Shown here: piece after piece, positions 46,639 through 56,099 of the stretch
Layout of the letters: the number at the start of each line of letters is the position of its first letter
Numbering within the stretch: the first letter of the stretch is position 1
Assembly: GCA_001650895.1 (NCBI GenBank)
Contig: LXYH01000034.1
Location: 184,797 to 248,796, forward strand
Length of the DNA stretch: 64,000 bases
Source: Rhodobacteraceae bacterium EhC02
GTDB taxonomy: Bacteria; Pseudomonadota; Alphaproteobacteria; Rhodobacterales; Rhodobacteraceae
Reading direction: 5' to 3'
The notes under the pieces: model-generated
Told to the model about the DNA's origin: nothing
What the model saw: the letters and a program-made list of their open reading frames with translations, nothing else
Databases searched by the model: none
Translations under genes and position numbers: made by a program

Positions 46639-47688
46639 TCAGGCGCCGGCGGCTGCCAGGATTTCGGGGATCGCCGCATCCAGATCGGCATCGTCCAGCC
46701 CGGACAGGGACAGGTTCGCCAGCGGCGCACGCCCCTGACGGGACTGCGCCTTGATGTAGCGCGGATCGTAGTGATGCAGCACCAGTTCCGCCGCCAGCGC
46801 CGGGAAGTCGCCCGCGCGCGCCAGGGCCTGCCAGGTCTCGACCCGTTCGGCGCCATGATAGGTTCGCAAAGGCGCAAGCTTGGCGATCAGCAGATCGGTG
46901 TCGGCCAGCAGATCGGCATAGGCGCGGCACAGGTAACGCGCGCGCGCCGCGAGCGGGGCCTCGATCCGCAGATGATCGGCGCCGATCATCGCCTGCCACA
47001 TCGAGGGCGGAATGATCAGCCGCCCGATCTTGTTGCTTTCGGCCTCGACGAAAACCGGCCGCGCCGGATCAAGCCGCGCCAGCGCCATGGCGACGCGGCT
47101 TTCGAATGTCTTCTGCGCGGGTTGCCCGCCGGGCCGCCCCCCCAGAAGCGAGCCGCGATGGGCGGCCATTTCTTCAAGGTCGATGACCTGCGCCCCCGCC
47201 TGCGCCAGCCGCGCCAGAACCCGCGTCTTGGCGGTGCCCGTACCGCCATCCAGCAGGATCAGGCGATGCGGCACCGGCTGGTCATACATGGCCGCGACCA
47301 CAAGGCGCCGATAGCTTTTATAACCGCCCTCGATCAACTCCACCCGCCAGCCGACCTGCGCGAGGATCGAGGCGAAAGACCCCGACCGCTGCCCGCCGCG
47401 CCAGCAATAGACTAGGGGCCGCCAGCCGCCATCTTTCGTCGCCAGCGGGCCTTCAAGATGCGCCGCGGCATTGCGCGCCACCAGCGCCGCCCCGACCTTG
47501 CGCGCCAGGAACCGATCCTGTTGCACATAGATGGTCCCGACAGTGGCGCGTTCGTCATCCGAGAGAACCGGCAGGTTGATCGCGCCGGGGATATGATCCT
47601 CTGCGAATTCGGACGGGGCCCGCACATCGATGATCTGATCGAAAGGCAGCGCCGCCAGCGCGTGAAGTGAGGTCAGTTTGAGGGCCAT
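46639..47688 (-). CDS. mnmH: tRNA 2-selenouridine(34) synthase
   Basis: A 349-residue enzyme (SelU/YbbB) that replaces sulfur by selenium in the wobble 2-thiouridine of tRNA, using selenophosphate. The N-terminal rhodanese domain has the active Cys in VYCWRGGQRSGSFA. The C-terminal P-loop part has LDGGTGTAKTRVL. It is the partner of the selD gene that converges on it. This suggests that selenium here is used at least for tRNA modification; selA and selB are not in the window. Confidence 0.93.
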   Translation of the reverse strand: MALKLTSLHALAALPFDQIIDVRAPSEFAEDHIPGAINLPVLSDDERATVGTIYVQQDRFLARKVGAALVARNAAAHLEGPLATKDGGWRPLVYCWRGGQRSGSFASILAQVGWRVELIEGGYKSYRRLVVAAMYDQPVPHRLILLDGGTGTAKTRVLARLAQAGAQVIDLEEMAAHRGSLLGGRPGGQPAQKTFESRVAMALARLDPARPVFVEAESNKIGRLIIPPSMWQAMIGADHLRIEAPLAARARYLCRAYADLLADTDLLIAKLAPLRTYHGAERVETWQALARAGDFPALAAELVLHHYDPRYIKAQSRQGRAPLANLSLSGLDDADLDAAIPEILAAAGA

Positions 47689-47816
47689 GTGAGCATCAGT
47701 ATCCAGGCATGCAGCGGCCCGATCTACCGCGTCGCGCGACCGAAGACCACAGCATCTGCTTCATTGCTTTCAAAATACGCGTGCCATGTGGCCCGACCGG
47801 GCCGCGCCCGCTGCCA

Positions 47817-50249
47817 TCACGCCATCGCCCGCAGCCTGCGCAGCCGAAGCGCATTGGTGATCACCAGCACGGATGACGCCGCCATCGCCCCGCTGGCCAG
47901 CATCGGCGACAGCATCGGCCCACCGAAAACCGCCAGCAAGCCCGCCGCCACGGGGATCAGCGCCACGTTGTAGCCGAAGGCCCAGACAAGGTTCTGGCGA
48001 ATGTTCGACATGGTCGCAAGGCTGATCCGATGCGCCGTGGCCACGCCGCGCAGATCGCCCGACATCAGCACGATATCCGCGGCCTCGATCGCCACATCGG
48101 TCCCCGACCCCATCGCGATGCCGACATCGGCCGCGGCCAGCGCCGGCGCGTCATTGATCCCGTCGCCCACGAATGCGACCCGGCCCTGCTTGGCCAGTTC
48201 CGCCATCGCATCGGCCTTGGCGGTCGGCATGACACCCGCGATGACCGTCTCGATGCCCAGCGTGGACGCGACCGCCTGCGCCGCCGCCTTGCTGTCGCCG
48301 GTGATCATCGCGGGGCGCACCCCTGCAACCTTGAGCGCGTCGATCACCGCCCGCGCCTCGGGCTTGATCCGGTCGGACACGGCCAGCGCCCCGACGATCC
48401 GGCCATCCATGGCTGCGAAAAGCACGCTGCGCCCCTCGCCTTCCCACCCCCGGACGGTTGCCGCAAGGCTGGTCGGAATGGTTTCGAAGAAGCGCGCCGC
48501 GCCGACTTTCAGCGCCTGACCGCCAACCTCGCCCTCGACACCCAGCCCCGGAACCGCCCTTGATCCGCTGACCGCGGGCAGCTGCAGCCCGCGCGCTTCG
48601 GCCGCGGCCACAACGGCGCGGGCGATCGGATGGTCTGACGTGGCCTCGAGTGCCGCGACCTGCGCCAGAACCGCATCCTCTTCGCCCTCGATCACCGTGA
48701 TGCCCGTCACCTCGGGTTTGCCGATGGTCAGCGTGCCGGTCTTGTCGAAGGCCATGATGTGCACGCCCTGCAAGGCCTGAAGCGCATCGCCGCGCCGGAA
48801 CAGCACGCCCAGTTCGGACGCGCGACCCGTGCCCACCATGATCGACACCGGCACCGCCAGCCCCATGGCGCAGGGACAGGCGACCACCAGCACGGATACC
48901 GCCGCCACCAGTGCAAGGCCCAGCGCCGGCGCCGGACCAAGCGCCAGCCATACCCCCAGCGTTACCAGCGCCACGGCAATGACCACAGGCACGAATACCG
49001 CCGTCACGCGGTCGACCAGCGACTGGATCGGCAGTTTCGCGCCCTGCGCATCGGCCACGGCGGCCATGATCTGCGACAGCACCGTATCCTTGCCCGTGGC
49101 GGTTGCGCGGATCATCAGCGCGCCCGCCCCGTTGACCGTGCCGCCGATCACCCTGTCGCCGATGCCGCGCATCACCGGCAAAGGCTCGCCCGTGACCATG
49201 GATTCGTCGATATCCGAGCGTCCTTCGATCACCGTGCCATCGGTGGGCACGCGGGCGCCGGGGCGCAATTCGATCTCGTCCCCCGTCACCAGATCGGCAA
49301 TCGCGACCGTCTGCATGACACCATCACGGCGCACACGAGCCTCGCGCACCTGAAGGCCGGCCAGCTTGCGGATCGCCTGCCCCGCCTGGCCGCGTGCGCG
49401 CGCCTCCAGCCAGCGCCCCAGAAGGATGAGGGTCACGATGACGGCGGCGGCCTCGAAATAGACCTCGGCCGTACCGGGGGGCAGGATGCCGGGCGCGAAA
49501 GTCGCCACCGTGGAAAATCCCCAGGCCGCCGATGTGCCCAGCGCCACCAGCGCGTTCATGTCGGGCGCGCGGTGCAGCAACGCAGGCAGGCCAAGCCGGA
49601 AGAACCGCAGGCCGGGGCCGAACAGCACCAGCGTCGTCAGCAGGAACTGGATGATCCAGCTTGTGCCCATCCCGATCGTGCCGTGCAGCCAATGGTGAAA
49701 GGGCGGCCAGACATGCCCGCCCATGGCCAGCACCATCACCGGCAGGGTCAGCGCGGCGGCGATCAGGGTATCGCGGCGCAGGCGGGCGACATCGGCTGCA
49801 TCGCGTGCGGCCCCGGCATCGGGACGATCTTCGGTCACCGGGCTTGCCGTGTAGCCCGCACGCTTGACGGCGGCGATCAGCGCCCCCGCCTCGACAGCGC
49901 CAGAGAGGATGCGCAACCGCGCCTGCCCGTCAGCCAGGTTGAACGTGGCCGAGACGACACCCGGCACCGTCCGCAACGCGGCCTCGATCCGCGCCACGCA
50001 GGAACCGCAGGTCGCGCCGTCGACCCTCAGGCGCAAATCTTCATGGGCTGCGGGATAACCCGCACGCGCCAGGGCTTCGGCCGCGCGCGCGGGTGTCACA
50101 TCGCCATCATGGGTAACCTCGGCCCGCCGTGTAGCCAGGTTCACGCGGGCCTCATGCACCCCGTCCACACCGGACAGCGCCGCCTCGGCGCGCCTTACGC
50201 AGCCCGCACAGCTCAAGCCTGTCACATCCAGCCGAAGCGTCTGTTCCAT
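47817..50249 (-). CDS. copA: Copper-exporting P1B-type ATPase
   Basis: An 810-residue metal pump. Two N-terminal heavy-metal domains each carry CxxC (GLSCAGC and GATCGSC). The membrane part holds the CPC motif in VVACPCAMGLAVPVS. The soluble part has MVTGEPLPV, DKTGTLTIGKPEV, the HP motif in TSDHPIARAVV and GDGINDAPALAAADVG. The double HMA plus CPC pattern is typical of Cu+ exporters, although Ag+ is equally possible. The ATG at 50249 is chosen because the first HMA starts there; a longer in-frame start has no support. Confidence 0.93.
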   Translation of the reverse strand: MEQTLRLDVTGLSCAGCVRRAEAALSGVDGVHEARVNLATRRAEVTHDGDVTPARAAEALARAGYPAAHEDLRLRVDGATCGSCVARIEAALRTVPGVVSATFNLADGQARLRILSGAVEAGALIAAVKRAGYTASPVTEDRPDAGAARDAADVARLRRDTLIAAALTLPVMVLAMGGHVWPPFHHWLHGTIGMGTSWIIQFLLTTLVLFGPGLRFFRLGLPALLHRAPDMNALVALGTSAAWGFSTVATFAPGILPPGTAEVYFEAAAVIVTLILLGRWLEARARGQAGQAIRKLAGLQVREARVRRDGVMQTVAIADLVTGDEIELRPGARVPTDGTVIEGRSDIDESMVTGEPLPVMRGIGDRVIGGTVNGAGALMIRATATGKDTVLSQIMAAVADAQGAKLPIQSLVDRVTAVFVPVVIAVALVTLGVWLALGPAPALGLALVAAVSVLVVACPCAMGLAVPVSIMVGTGRASELGVLFRRGDALQALQGVHIMAFDKTGTLTIGKPEVTGITVIEGEEDAVLAQVAALEATSDHPIARAVVAAAEARGLQLPAVSGSRAVPGLGVEGEVGGQALKVGAARFFETIPTSLAATVRGWEGEGRSVLFAAMDGRIVGALAVSDRIKPEARAVIDALKVAGVRPAMITGDSKAAAQAVASTLGIETVIAGVMPTAKADAMAELAKQGRVAFVGDGINDAPALAAADVGIAMGSGTDVAIEAADIVLMSGDLRGVATAHRISLATMSNIRQNLVWAFGYNVALIPVAAGLLAVFGGPMLSPMLASGAMAASSVLVITNALRLRRLRAMA

Positions 50250-50339
50250 CGCGGAGCCCTCTTTCTTCACCCCGCATGGTAAACGCCTTCGGGATAGGGA
50301 ATTCAAGGGGGCTTGCCGGTTCAGACCATAGGCGGGCGA

Positions 50340-53300
50340 TCACATGGATGCGATCATGGCGCCCTCCTCCGCCTCGGCGGCCAGCAGGGCGGCGTTGCCG
50401 CCTGCCGCCGTCGTATCGACGCAGATATGCCGCTCGATCCGGCAGCGCGCCGCCAGATCATTGCCGCAGGCCAGCCCGATCAGCGCGCCATCGCGGGCAG
50501 CCAGCGCCCGGCGCGCCGCGCGCAGGTCCCGCGCATCCGACCAGAGCGCCACAAGGTCGAAGCCGCGCATGTGTTCCAGTGCGCCGCGCGGCAGCACCCC
50601 GTCGATGCCCAGCGCGGGTGACACACCCGGCGCCACGGCCAGCGCATGACAGCCATTGTCGCGCGCGATCCGCACCTGTTCGGTCGCATCCGCCGCCGTC
50701 GGGCCCAGACATAGGACAATGCCCCGCCCATAGGTCGAAAGGCGGTTGGATTCCCCCGTGGGTCCGGGCAGATCGGTCACCGACAGACGCGCCAGTTCCA
50801 GCCCCTTGAGCTGATCAAGCCGGGTCTGCACCGCACCCACATCGGCGGGCTTGCCCGCCTGGCCCGCGTGATCCATCACATCGGAGCGCAGGAAACGCGG
50901 CACATAGGATGGTCCGCCCGCCTTGGGGCCTGTGCCCGACAGCCCCTCGCCACCGAAGGGCTGGCTGCCGACGATGGCGCCGATCTGGTTGCGGTTGACA
51001 TAGGCATTGCCGACCTTGAGGCGCGAGGTCACCTGCTCGACCCGCCCGTCGATGCGGGTATGCATCCCGAAGGTCAGACCGAAGCCGCTGTTGTTGACGG
51101 CATCCACCACCGCATCGATCTGATCGGCGCGGAAGGTTGCCACATGCAGGATCGGGCCGAAGACTTCGCGCTCCAAAGCCTCGATCCCGGACACGCGGAT
51201 CACGGCGGGGCCGATGAAATGGCCCTGCGCCGGGGCATCCATCGCCTTGAGCAGCGTGCCCGCCTTGCGCGCGGCGTCGATATAGGCGGCAAAGTCCGTC
51301 TGGGCGCGGGCGTCGATCACCGGGCCCACGTCGACATCGTGATGCCAGGGATTGCCAAGGCGCAATTCGTCCATCGCGCCGAACAGCATCTCGAGGAAGG
51401 GCTTTTCGATGTCCTTCTGCAGATAGAGCACCCGCAGCGCCGAACAGCGCTGCCCCGCAGACTGGAAGGCCGAGGCGATGATGTCGCGCACCGCCTGTTC
51501 GGGCAGCGCGGTGCTGTCCACGATCATCGCGTTCAGCCCGCCGGTTTCCGCGATCAGCGGGGCATCGGGCGCCATGCCTTCGGCCATGGTGCGGTTGATG
51601 CGCTGCGCGGTGGCGGTCGATCCGGTAAAGCAGACGCCCCCCACACGCGGATCGCCCGTCAGCACCGCGCCCAGCACGGATCCGGCACCGGGCAGCAGTT
51701 GCAAGGCGGCGCGCGGCACACCGGCCTCGTGCAGCAGCTTGACCGCCACATGTGCGCAAAGCGCGGTGGTTTCCGCGGGTTTCGCCAGAACGGCATTGCC
51801 TGCGGCAAGGGCCGCGGCGATCTGGCCGGTGAAAATGGCCAGCGGGAAGTTCCAGGGCGAAATGCAGGTAAAGATCCCCCGCGCCGCGCCTTGCGCCAGG
51901 GTTCCCTGCGCCGCGTAGTAGCGCAGGAAATCGACGGCCTCGCGCAGTTCGGCGATCGCATCCTTGGGGGTTTTGCCCGCCTCACGCGACAGCACGGCGA
52001 AAATCTCGCCGAAGTTCTGCTCGTAGAGATCGGCGGCGCGGTTCAGCACATCCGCGCGGGTCCGGGCATCCGCCTCCCAGGGCTGGGCCGCGGCAATCGC
52101 GGCCTCTGCATCAGCGGCGGAACAGATGGCAGTGCGCCCCACGATATCCGTCGGATCGGCGGGATTGGCGGCCTCGACCACCTCGGCGGCAGTCAGATCG
52201 ACTGCGGCCAGCGGTCCGGCCTGCCATTGGTGCGGCGCGGCAAAGGGCGCGCGGGCGCTGTCGATCAAGGCAAGATCGCGCGCTTCATGCAGATCGAAAC
52301 CGCGCGAGTTGGGCCGTTCCGGCGCAAACAGCGCGACCGGGTCCTTGACCGCATGCGATCGGACGCCCGCCGCCCCGTCAAGCGCATCGAAGGGGTCCGC
52401 CGCCACCACCTCTGGGGGCACATCTTCGTCCACGATCTGGTTCACGAAGCTTGAATTGGCCCCGTTTTCCAGCAGGCGTCTCACCAGATAGGCCAGCAGG
52501 TCGCGATGCGCGCCAACGGGCGCATAGATCCGGCAGCGCGTGCCGGCCTCTTTCAGCACCACGTCATGCAGCACCTCGCCCATGCCATGCAGGCGCTGGA
52601 ACTCGAAGCTCTGACGATCCGCTGCCATTTCCAGGATCGCGGCCACGGTCTGCGCATTATGGGTCGCGAATTGCGGATAGATGCGATCGGTCATGCCCAA
52701 AAGCTTGGAGGCACAGCAAAGGTAGGACACATCGGTGGCCGCCTTGCGTGTGAAGACCGGAAAGCTGTCCAGCCCCTCGACCTGAGCGCGCTTGATCTCG
52801 GTATCCCAATAGGCGCCCTTGACCAGGCGGACCATGATCCGGCGATCCAGCTCTTCCGCCAAGGCATGCAGCCAGTCGATCACGGGCGCGGCGCGCTTGC
52901 CATAGGCCTGCACCACCACGCCGAACCCGTCCCAGCCAGCCAGGTCGGGATGGCGCAGCACCGCCTCGATCACATCAAGCGACAGGTCCAGGCGATCCGC
53001 CTCTTCGGCGTCGATGTTCAGACCCATGCCGGCCTTGCGCGCCGCCAGCGCCAGTTCCAGCGTGGCGGGAACCAGTTCGGCCATGACGCGGTCATGCTGC
53101 CCCACCTCGTAACGCGGATGCAGCGCGCTCAGCTTGATCGAGATGCCCGGATTGGCGCGAATATCGGTATTCGTGCATTCCCCCGCCAGCCGGGCAATCG
53201 CCTGCGCATAGGCCGCATGGTATTTCTTGGCGTCCCGCGCGGTCAGCGCCGCCTCGCCCAGCATGTCATAGGAAAAGGTATAGCCCTGCGCGGCCCGCGC

Positions 53301-53855
53301 CCCGCCACGCTTGATCGCCTCGCCGATATCGCGGCCCAGCACGAACTGATGACCCAGTTCCTTCATCGCGCGGCTGACGGCGGACCGGATCACCGGCTCG
53401 CCCAGACGCTTGACCGCGCCATGCAGCACAGTGGCGACACCGGGGGCCTGATCCTCCTTGAGAACCTTGCCGGTCAGCATCAAGGCCCAGGTCGAGGCAT
53501 TCACCAGGCTGGAAGAGGACCGCCCCAGATGTGCGCCCCATTCGGAGGGGGCGATCTTGTCCTCGATCAGATCGTCAATGGTTTCGCGGTCCGGCACGCG
53601 CAGCAGCGCCTCGGCCAAACACATCAGCGCGATGCCCTCATTGGTGGACAGGCCGTATTCGGACAGGAACACCTCCATCAGGCCGGGGCGACCGGCGCCC
53701 CGAATGGCCTTGACCAGCCCGACCGCGCGATGCCCGGCGGCGGCGCGGATCGCGGAATCGGGGGCCATCTTGTCGCGCAGACCTGCCAGCACGGCATCTT
53801 CGGCAACATGGTGAGTGGCGCGGATGGTTTCGCGCAGGGCGTCAAGGCGGGACAT
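50340..53855 (-). CDS. putA: Bifunctional proline dehydrogenase / glutamate-semialdehyde dehydrogenase PutA
   Basis: A 1171-residue bifunctional enzyme turning proline into glutamate. Residues about 60-480 form the FAD-dependent proline dehydrogenase barrel (GISIKLSALHPRYE, MVRLVKGAYWDTEIKRAQ). Residues about 540-1000 form the aldehyde dehydrogenase with the catalytic Cys in SAGQRCSALR and the Glu in IAETGGLNA. The C-terminal 170 residues are the extra domain of long PutA proteins. There is no N-terminal ribbon-helix-helix, so it is not self-regulating; the divergent Lrp-type gene probably regulates it. ATG 53855 is chosen because GAGGT precedes it at five bases; 53867 is an alternative. Confidence 0.95.
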   Translation of the reverse strand: MSRLDALRETIRATHHVAEDAVLAGLRDKMAPDSAIRAAAGHRAVGLVKAIRGAGRPGLMEVFLSEYGLSTNEGIALMCLAEALLRVPDRETIDDLIEDKIAPSEWGAHLGRSSSSLVNASTWALMLTGKVLKEDQAPGVATVLHGAVKRLGEPVIRSAVSRAMKELGHQFVLGRDIGEAIKRGGARAAQGYTFSYDMLGEAALTARDAKKYHAAYAQAIARLAGECTNTDIRANPGISIKLSALHPRYEVGQHDRVMAELVPATLELALAARKAGMGLNIDAEEADRLDLSLDVIEAVLRHPDLAGWDGFGVVVQAYGKRAAPVIDWLHALAEELDRRIMVRLVKGAYWDTEIKRAQVEGLDSFPVFTRKAATDVSYLCCASKLLGMTDRIYPQFATHNAQTVAAILEMAADRQSFEFQRLHGMGEVLHDVVLKEAGTRCRIYAPVGAHRDLLAYLVRRLLENGANSSFVNQIVDEDVPPEVVAADPFDALDGAAGVRSHAVKDPVALFAPERPNSRGFDLHEARDLALIDSARAPFAAPHQWQAGPLAAVDLTAAEVVEAANPADPTDIVGRTAICSAADAEAAIAAAQPWEADARTRADVLNRAADLYEQNFGEIFAVLSREAGKTPKDAIAELREAVDFLRYYAAQGTLAQGAARGIFTCISPWNFPLAIFTGQIAAALAAGNAVLAKPAETTALCAHVAVKLLHEAGVPRAALQLLPGAGSVLGAVLTGDPRVGGVCFTGSTATAQRINRTMAEGMAPDAPLIAETGGLNAMIVDSTALPEQAVRDIIASAFQSAGQRCSALRVLYLQKDIEKPFLEMLFGAMDELRLGNPWHHDVDVGPVIDARAQTDFAAYIDAARKAGTLLKAMDAPAQGHFIGPAVIRVSGIEALEREVFGPILHVATFRADQIDAVVDAVNNSGFGLTFGMHTRIDGRVEQVTSRLKVGNAYVNRNQIGAIVGSQPFGGEGLSGTGPKAGGPSYVPRFLRSDVMDHAGQAGKPADVGAVQTRLDQLKGLELARLSVTDLPGPTGESNRLSTYGRGIVLCLGPTAADATEQVRIARDNGCHALAVAPGVSPALGIDGVLPRGALEHMRGFDLVALWSDARDLRAARRALAARDGALIGLACGNDLAARCRIERHICVDTTAAGGNAALLAAEAEEGAMIASM

Positions 53856-53987
53856 GGCAGACCTCATGAGAGATTCCCGGGATTGGGCATGCGCAAAGGA
53901 TAGCAGATGCTTGACAGCCAATTTTCCCGTTGATCAAAGACTGACAAGCCGTTTGATTTTCATTTTTATCCTCCTGAAGGAAAAAGC

Positions 53988-54458
53988 ATGCCAGATGAGC
54001 AGAAAACAGACACGCTTGACCGGATCGACAGGAAGATCCTGCGCGAACTGGCTGCGGACGGGCGGATTGCGATCACCGATCTGGCCAAGAAGGTCGGTTT
54101 GTCGAAAAGCCCCTGCCAGGTGCGGATGAAGCGCCTGCAGGACCAGGGTTACATCCAGGGTTTCCGCGCCGTTCTGAACCCCAGCAAGCTGGGGCTGGAT
54201 CATGTCGCCTTTGCCGAAGTGCGACTGACCGACACGACGGAAAAGGCGCTGACGGCCTTCAACCGTGCGGTCATGGACGTGCCCGAGATCGAACAGTGCC
54301 ACATGATCGCGGGGTCCTTCGACTACCTCCTCAAGGTGCGCAGCAGCGACATCCAGGCCTATCGCCAGATCCTGGGCGAGGTGATCTCGGCGCTGCCCTA
54401 TGTCGGCTCGACCTCGACTCATGTGTCGATGCAGGCGGTCAAGGACAGCGCGTTCTGA
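53988..54458 (+). CDS. putR: Lrp/AsnC-family regulator of proline utilisation
   Basis: A 156-residue protein: an N-terminal helix-turn-helix (LDRIDRKILRELAADGRIAI, DLAKKVGLSKSPCQVRMKRL) followed by the RAM ligand-binding domain. It is divergent from putA with a 132-base gap. This matches PutR in Agrobacterium and Rhodobacter, which activates putA in response to proline. AAGGA lies seven bases before the ATG. The symbol rests on position and family. Confidence 0.9.
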   Translation: MPDEQKTDTLDRIDRKILRELAADGRIAITDLAKKVGLSKSPCQVRMKRLQDQGYIQGFRAVLNPSKLGLDHVAFAEVRLTDTTEKALTAFNRAVMDVPEIEQCHMIAGSFDYLLKVRSSDIQAYRQILGEVISALPYVGSTSTHVSMQAVKDSAF

Positions 54459-54465
54459 TCGCGGA

Positions 54466-55593
54466 TCAGGTCAGCGCCCCCGCCGCGCGCAGGCGCGCGA
54501 TATCCGCATCGGCATAGCCCAGTTCGGACAATATGCGGTCCGTGTCCTGTCCAGGTGCCCCGGGGATTGACGGAGTGTCGGCGGGCGTGCGGTCGAACCG
54601 GGGCGCGGGCGCGGCCTGCAGCACATCACCGACCCGCAAAAAGGTGCCGCGCGCGGCATTGTGGGGGTGATGCTCGACCTCGTCCCAATCCAGCACGGGG
54701 GCCACGCAGGCATCCGACCCCGCGAAAATCGCCGTCCATTCGTCGCGCGTCTTGCTGGCAAAGACGCGGGCATAGGCCGCGCGCCGGTCGGGCCATGTCG
54801 CGGGATCGTTCTGATCGGCCTTGTGTTCGGGCGGCAGACCGGCCAGATCGACCAGTTGCGCGAAGAACTGCGGCTCCAGCGGGCCCACGGCCAGCGCGCG
54901 CCCGTCACGGGTGGCATAGCAGCGATAGAACGGGGCACCGCCGTCCAGCAGGTTCGCCTCGCGCGCCTGACCCCAATGACCCCGTGCCAGCCATTGATGG
55001 ATCAGCCCCATCATCGCGGGCACACCATCGACCATGGCGGCATCGACGACCTGCCCCCTGCCCGAGCGTTCGCGTTCGTAAAGCGCGGCCAGTACGCCAA
55101 AGACCAGGAACATGGCGCCGCCGCCGTAATCCGCCACAAGGTTCAAAGGCGGTATCGGCGGGCCATCCGCCGGACCGATCGCCCCCAGCGCACCCGACAG
55201 GGCCAGGTAGTTGATATCATGGCCTGCGGTCATCGACAGCGGCCCCTCCTGCCCCCAGCCGGTCATCCGCCCGATGATCAGCCCGGGGTTCAGTGCGTGG
55301 CACTCTTGCGGACCAAGGCCCAGCTTTTCCATCACGCCGGGCCGGAACCCCTCGATCAGGATGTCGGCGCGCGCGATCAGACGGCGCGCGGCATCAAGCC
55401 CGTCGGCCGATTTCAGGTTCAGCGCCACGGACTGCTTGCCGCGCCGGTTCACATCTGTCGGATCGGCCGGTGCGGCGGCGCGATCGATCACCACGACCTG
55501 CGCCCCCAGATCAGCCAGCAGTTGCCCTGCCAGAGGACAGGGACCAAGGCCCGCCATCTCGACCAGTCTCAATCCCGCCAGCGGTCCCGCCAT
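54466..55593 (-). CDS. CaiB/BaiF CoA-transferase family protein, alpha-methylacyl-CoA racemase-like
   Basis: A 375-residue protein of the class III CoA-transferase fold. LVEMAGLGPCPLAGQLLADLG, GIDILIEGFRPGVMEKLGLG-type sequence and the conserved TAGHDINYLALSGALG with the catalytic Asp are typical of alpha-methylacyl-CoA racemase. The enzyme would epimerise 2-methylacyl-CoA esters in branched-lipid oxidation. The start at 55593 follows GGAGGG at about eight bases; 55608 is a possible earlier ATG. It converges on the Lrp-type gene with seven bases between stops. Confidence 0.88.
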   Translation of the reverse strand: MAGPLAGLRLVEMAGLGPCPLAGQLLADLGAQVVVIDRAAAPADPTDVNRRGKQSVALNLKSADGLDAARRLIARADILIEGFRPGVMEKLGLGPQECHALNPGLIIGRMTGWGQEGPLSMTAGHDINYLALSGALGAIGPADGPPIPPLNLVADYGGGAMFLVFGVLAALYERERSGRGQVVDAAMVDGVPAMMGLIHQWLARGHWGQAREANLLDGGAPFYRCYATRDGRALAVGPLEPQFFAQLVDLAGLPPEHKADQNDPATWPDRRAAYARVFASKTRDEWTAIFAGSDACVAPVLDWDEVEHHPHNAARGTFLRVGDVLQAAPAPRFDRTPADTPSIPGAPGQDTDRILSELGYADADIARLRAAGALT

Positions 55594-56099
55594 GATATCG
55601 CCCTCCATCCTTGCCGCGCGCAGGTTTGCAGGTTGCGCCCGGAGTGACAAGGCGCGACACGGCCAAGCCGGGCCGCATCATGCCCCGCCGGGCTGCGGGG
55701 GCCGATGTTCGGCGCGCCAAAAAGAAACCCGGAAATCAACTTGTTCCTGCCCATTATCCCCTACAGGTTGCGTGATTGTGTTGCAGCTGCACCATTCGGA
55801 TTGCTGCGCCGCAGGTATCGCTCCATCGGTATAGACATGGCCGACCTCTTGCCGCTATTGGTGCGATGCATATCTTGAAGAGGAGCACTTTTGCTCCGGG
55901 CTGATATCTTTGGATACAGCCAACTGTAACGATTGATCCTTTTTAGCCGGCCTGTTCAAAGGGGCCGGGCAGGTAGTTTGAAAGACTTCCGGGCGCGCAG
56001 GGCATTGGGCCGTTGCCGCAGGCTCAGACTGGACAAGGCCAGGGGCACGTATCCCGGCAGCCACAGATGTCTGATCCGATCCGGGAATGAGGAACAGGC
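55594..56099. other. Intergenic region between the racemase-like gene and the sensor kinase
   Basis: About 500 bases with the start regions of two divergent genes. It contains one perfect hairpin, GGAGCA/TGCTCC with loop CTTT, at 55882-55897. GAGGA lies before the kinase GTG. No ORF with convincing protein-like composition and no RNA gene were seen. Confidence 0.5.
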
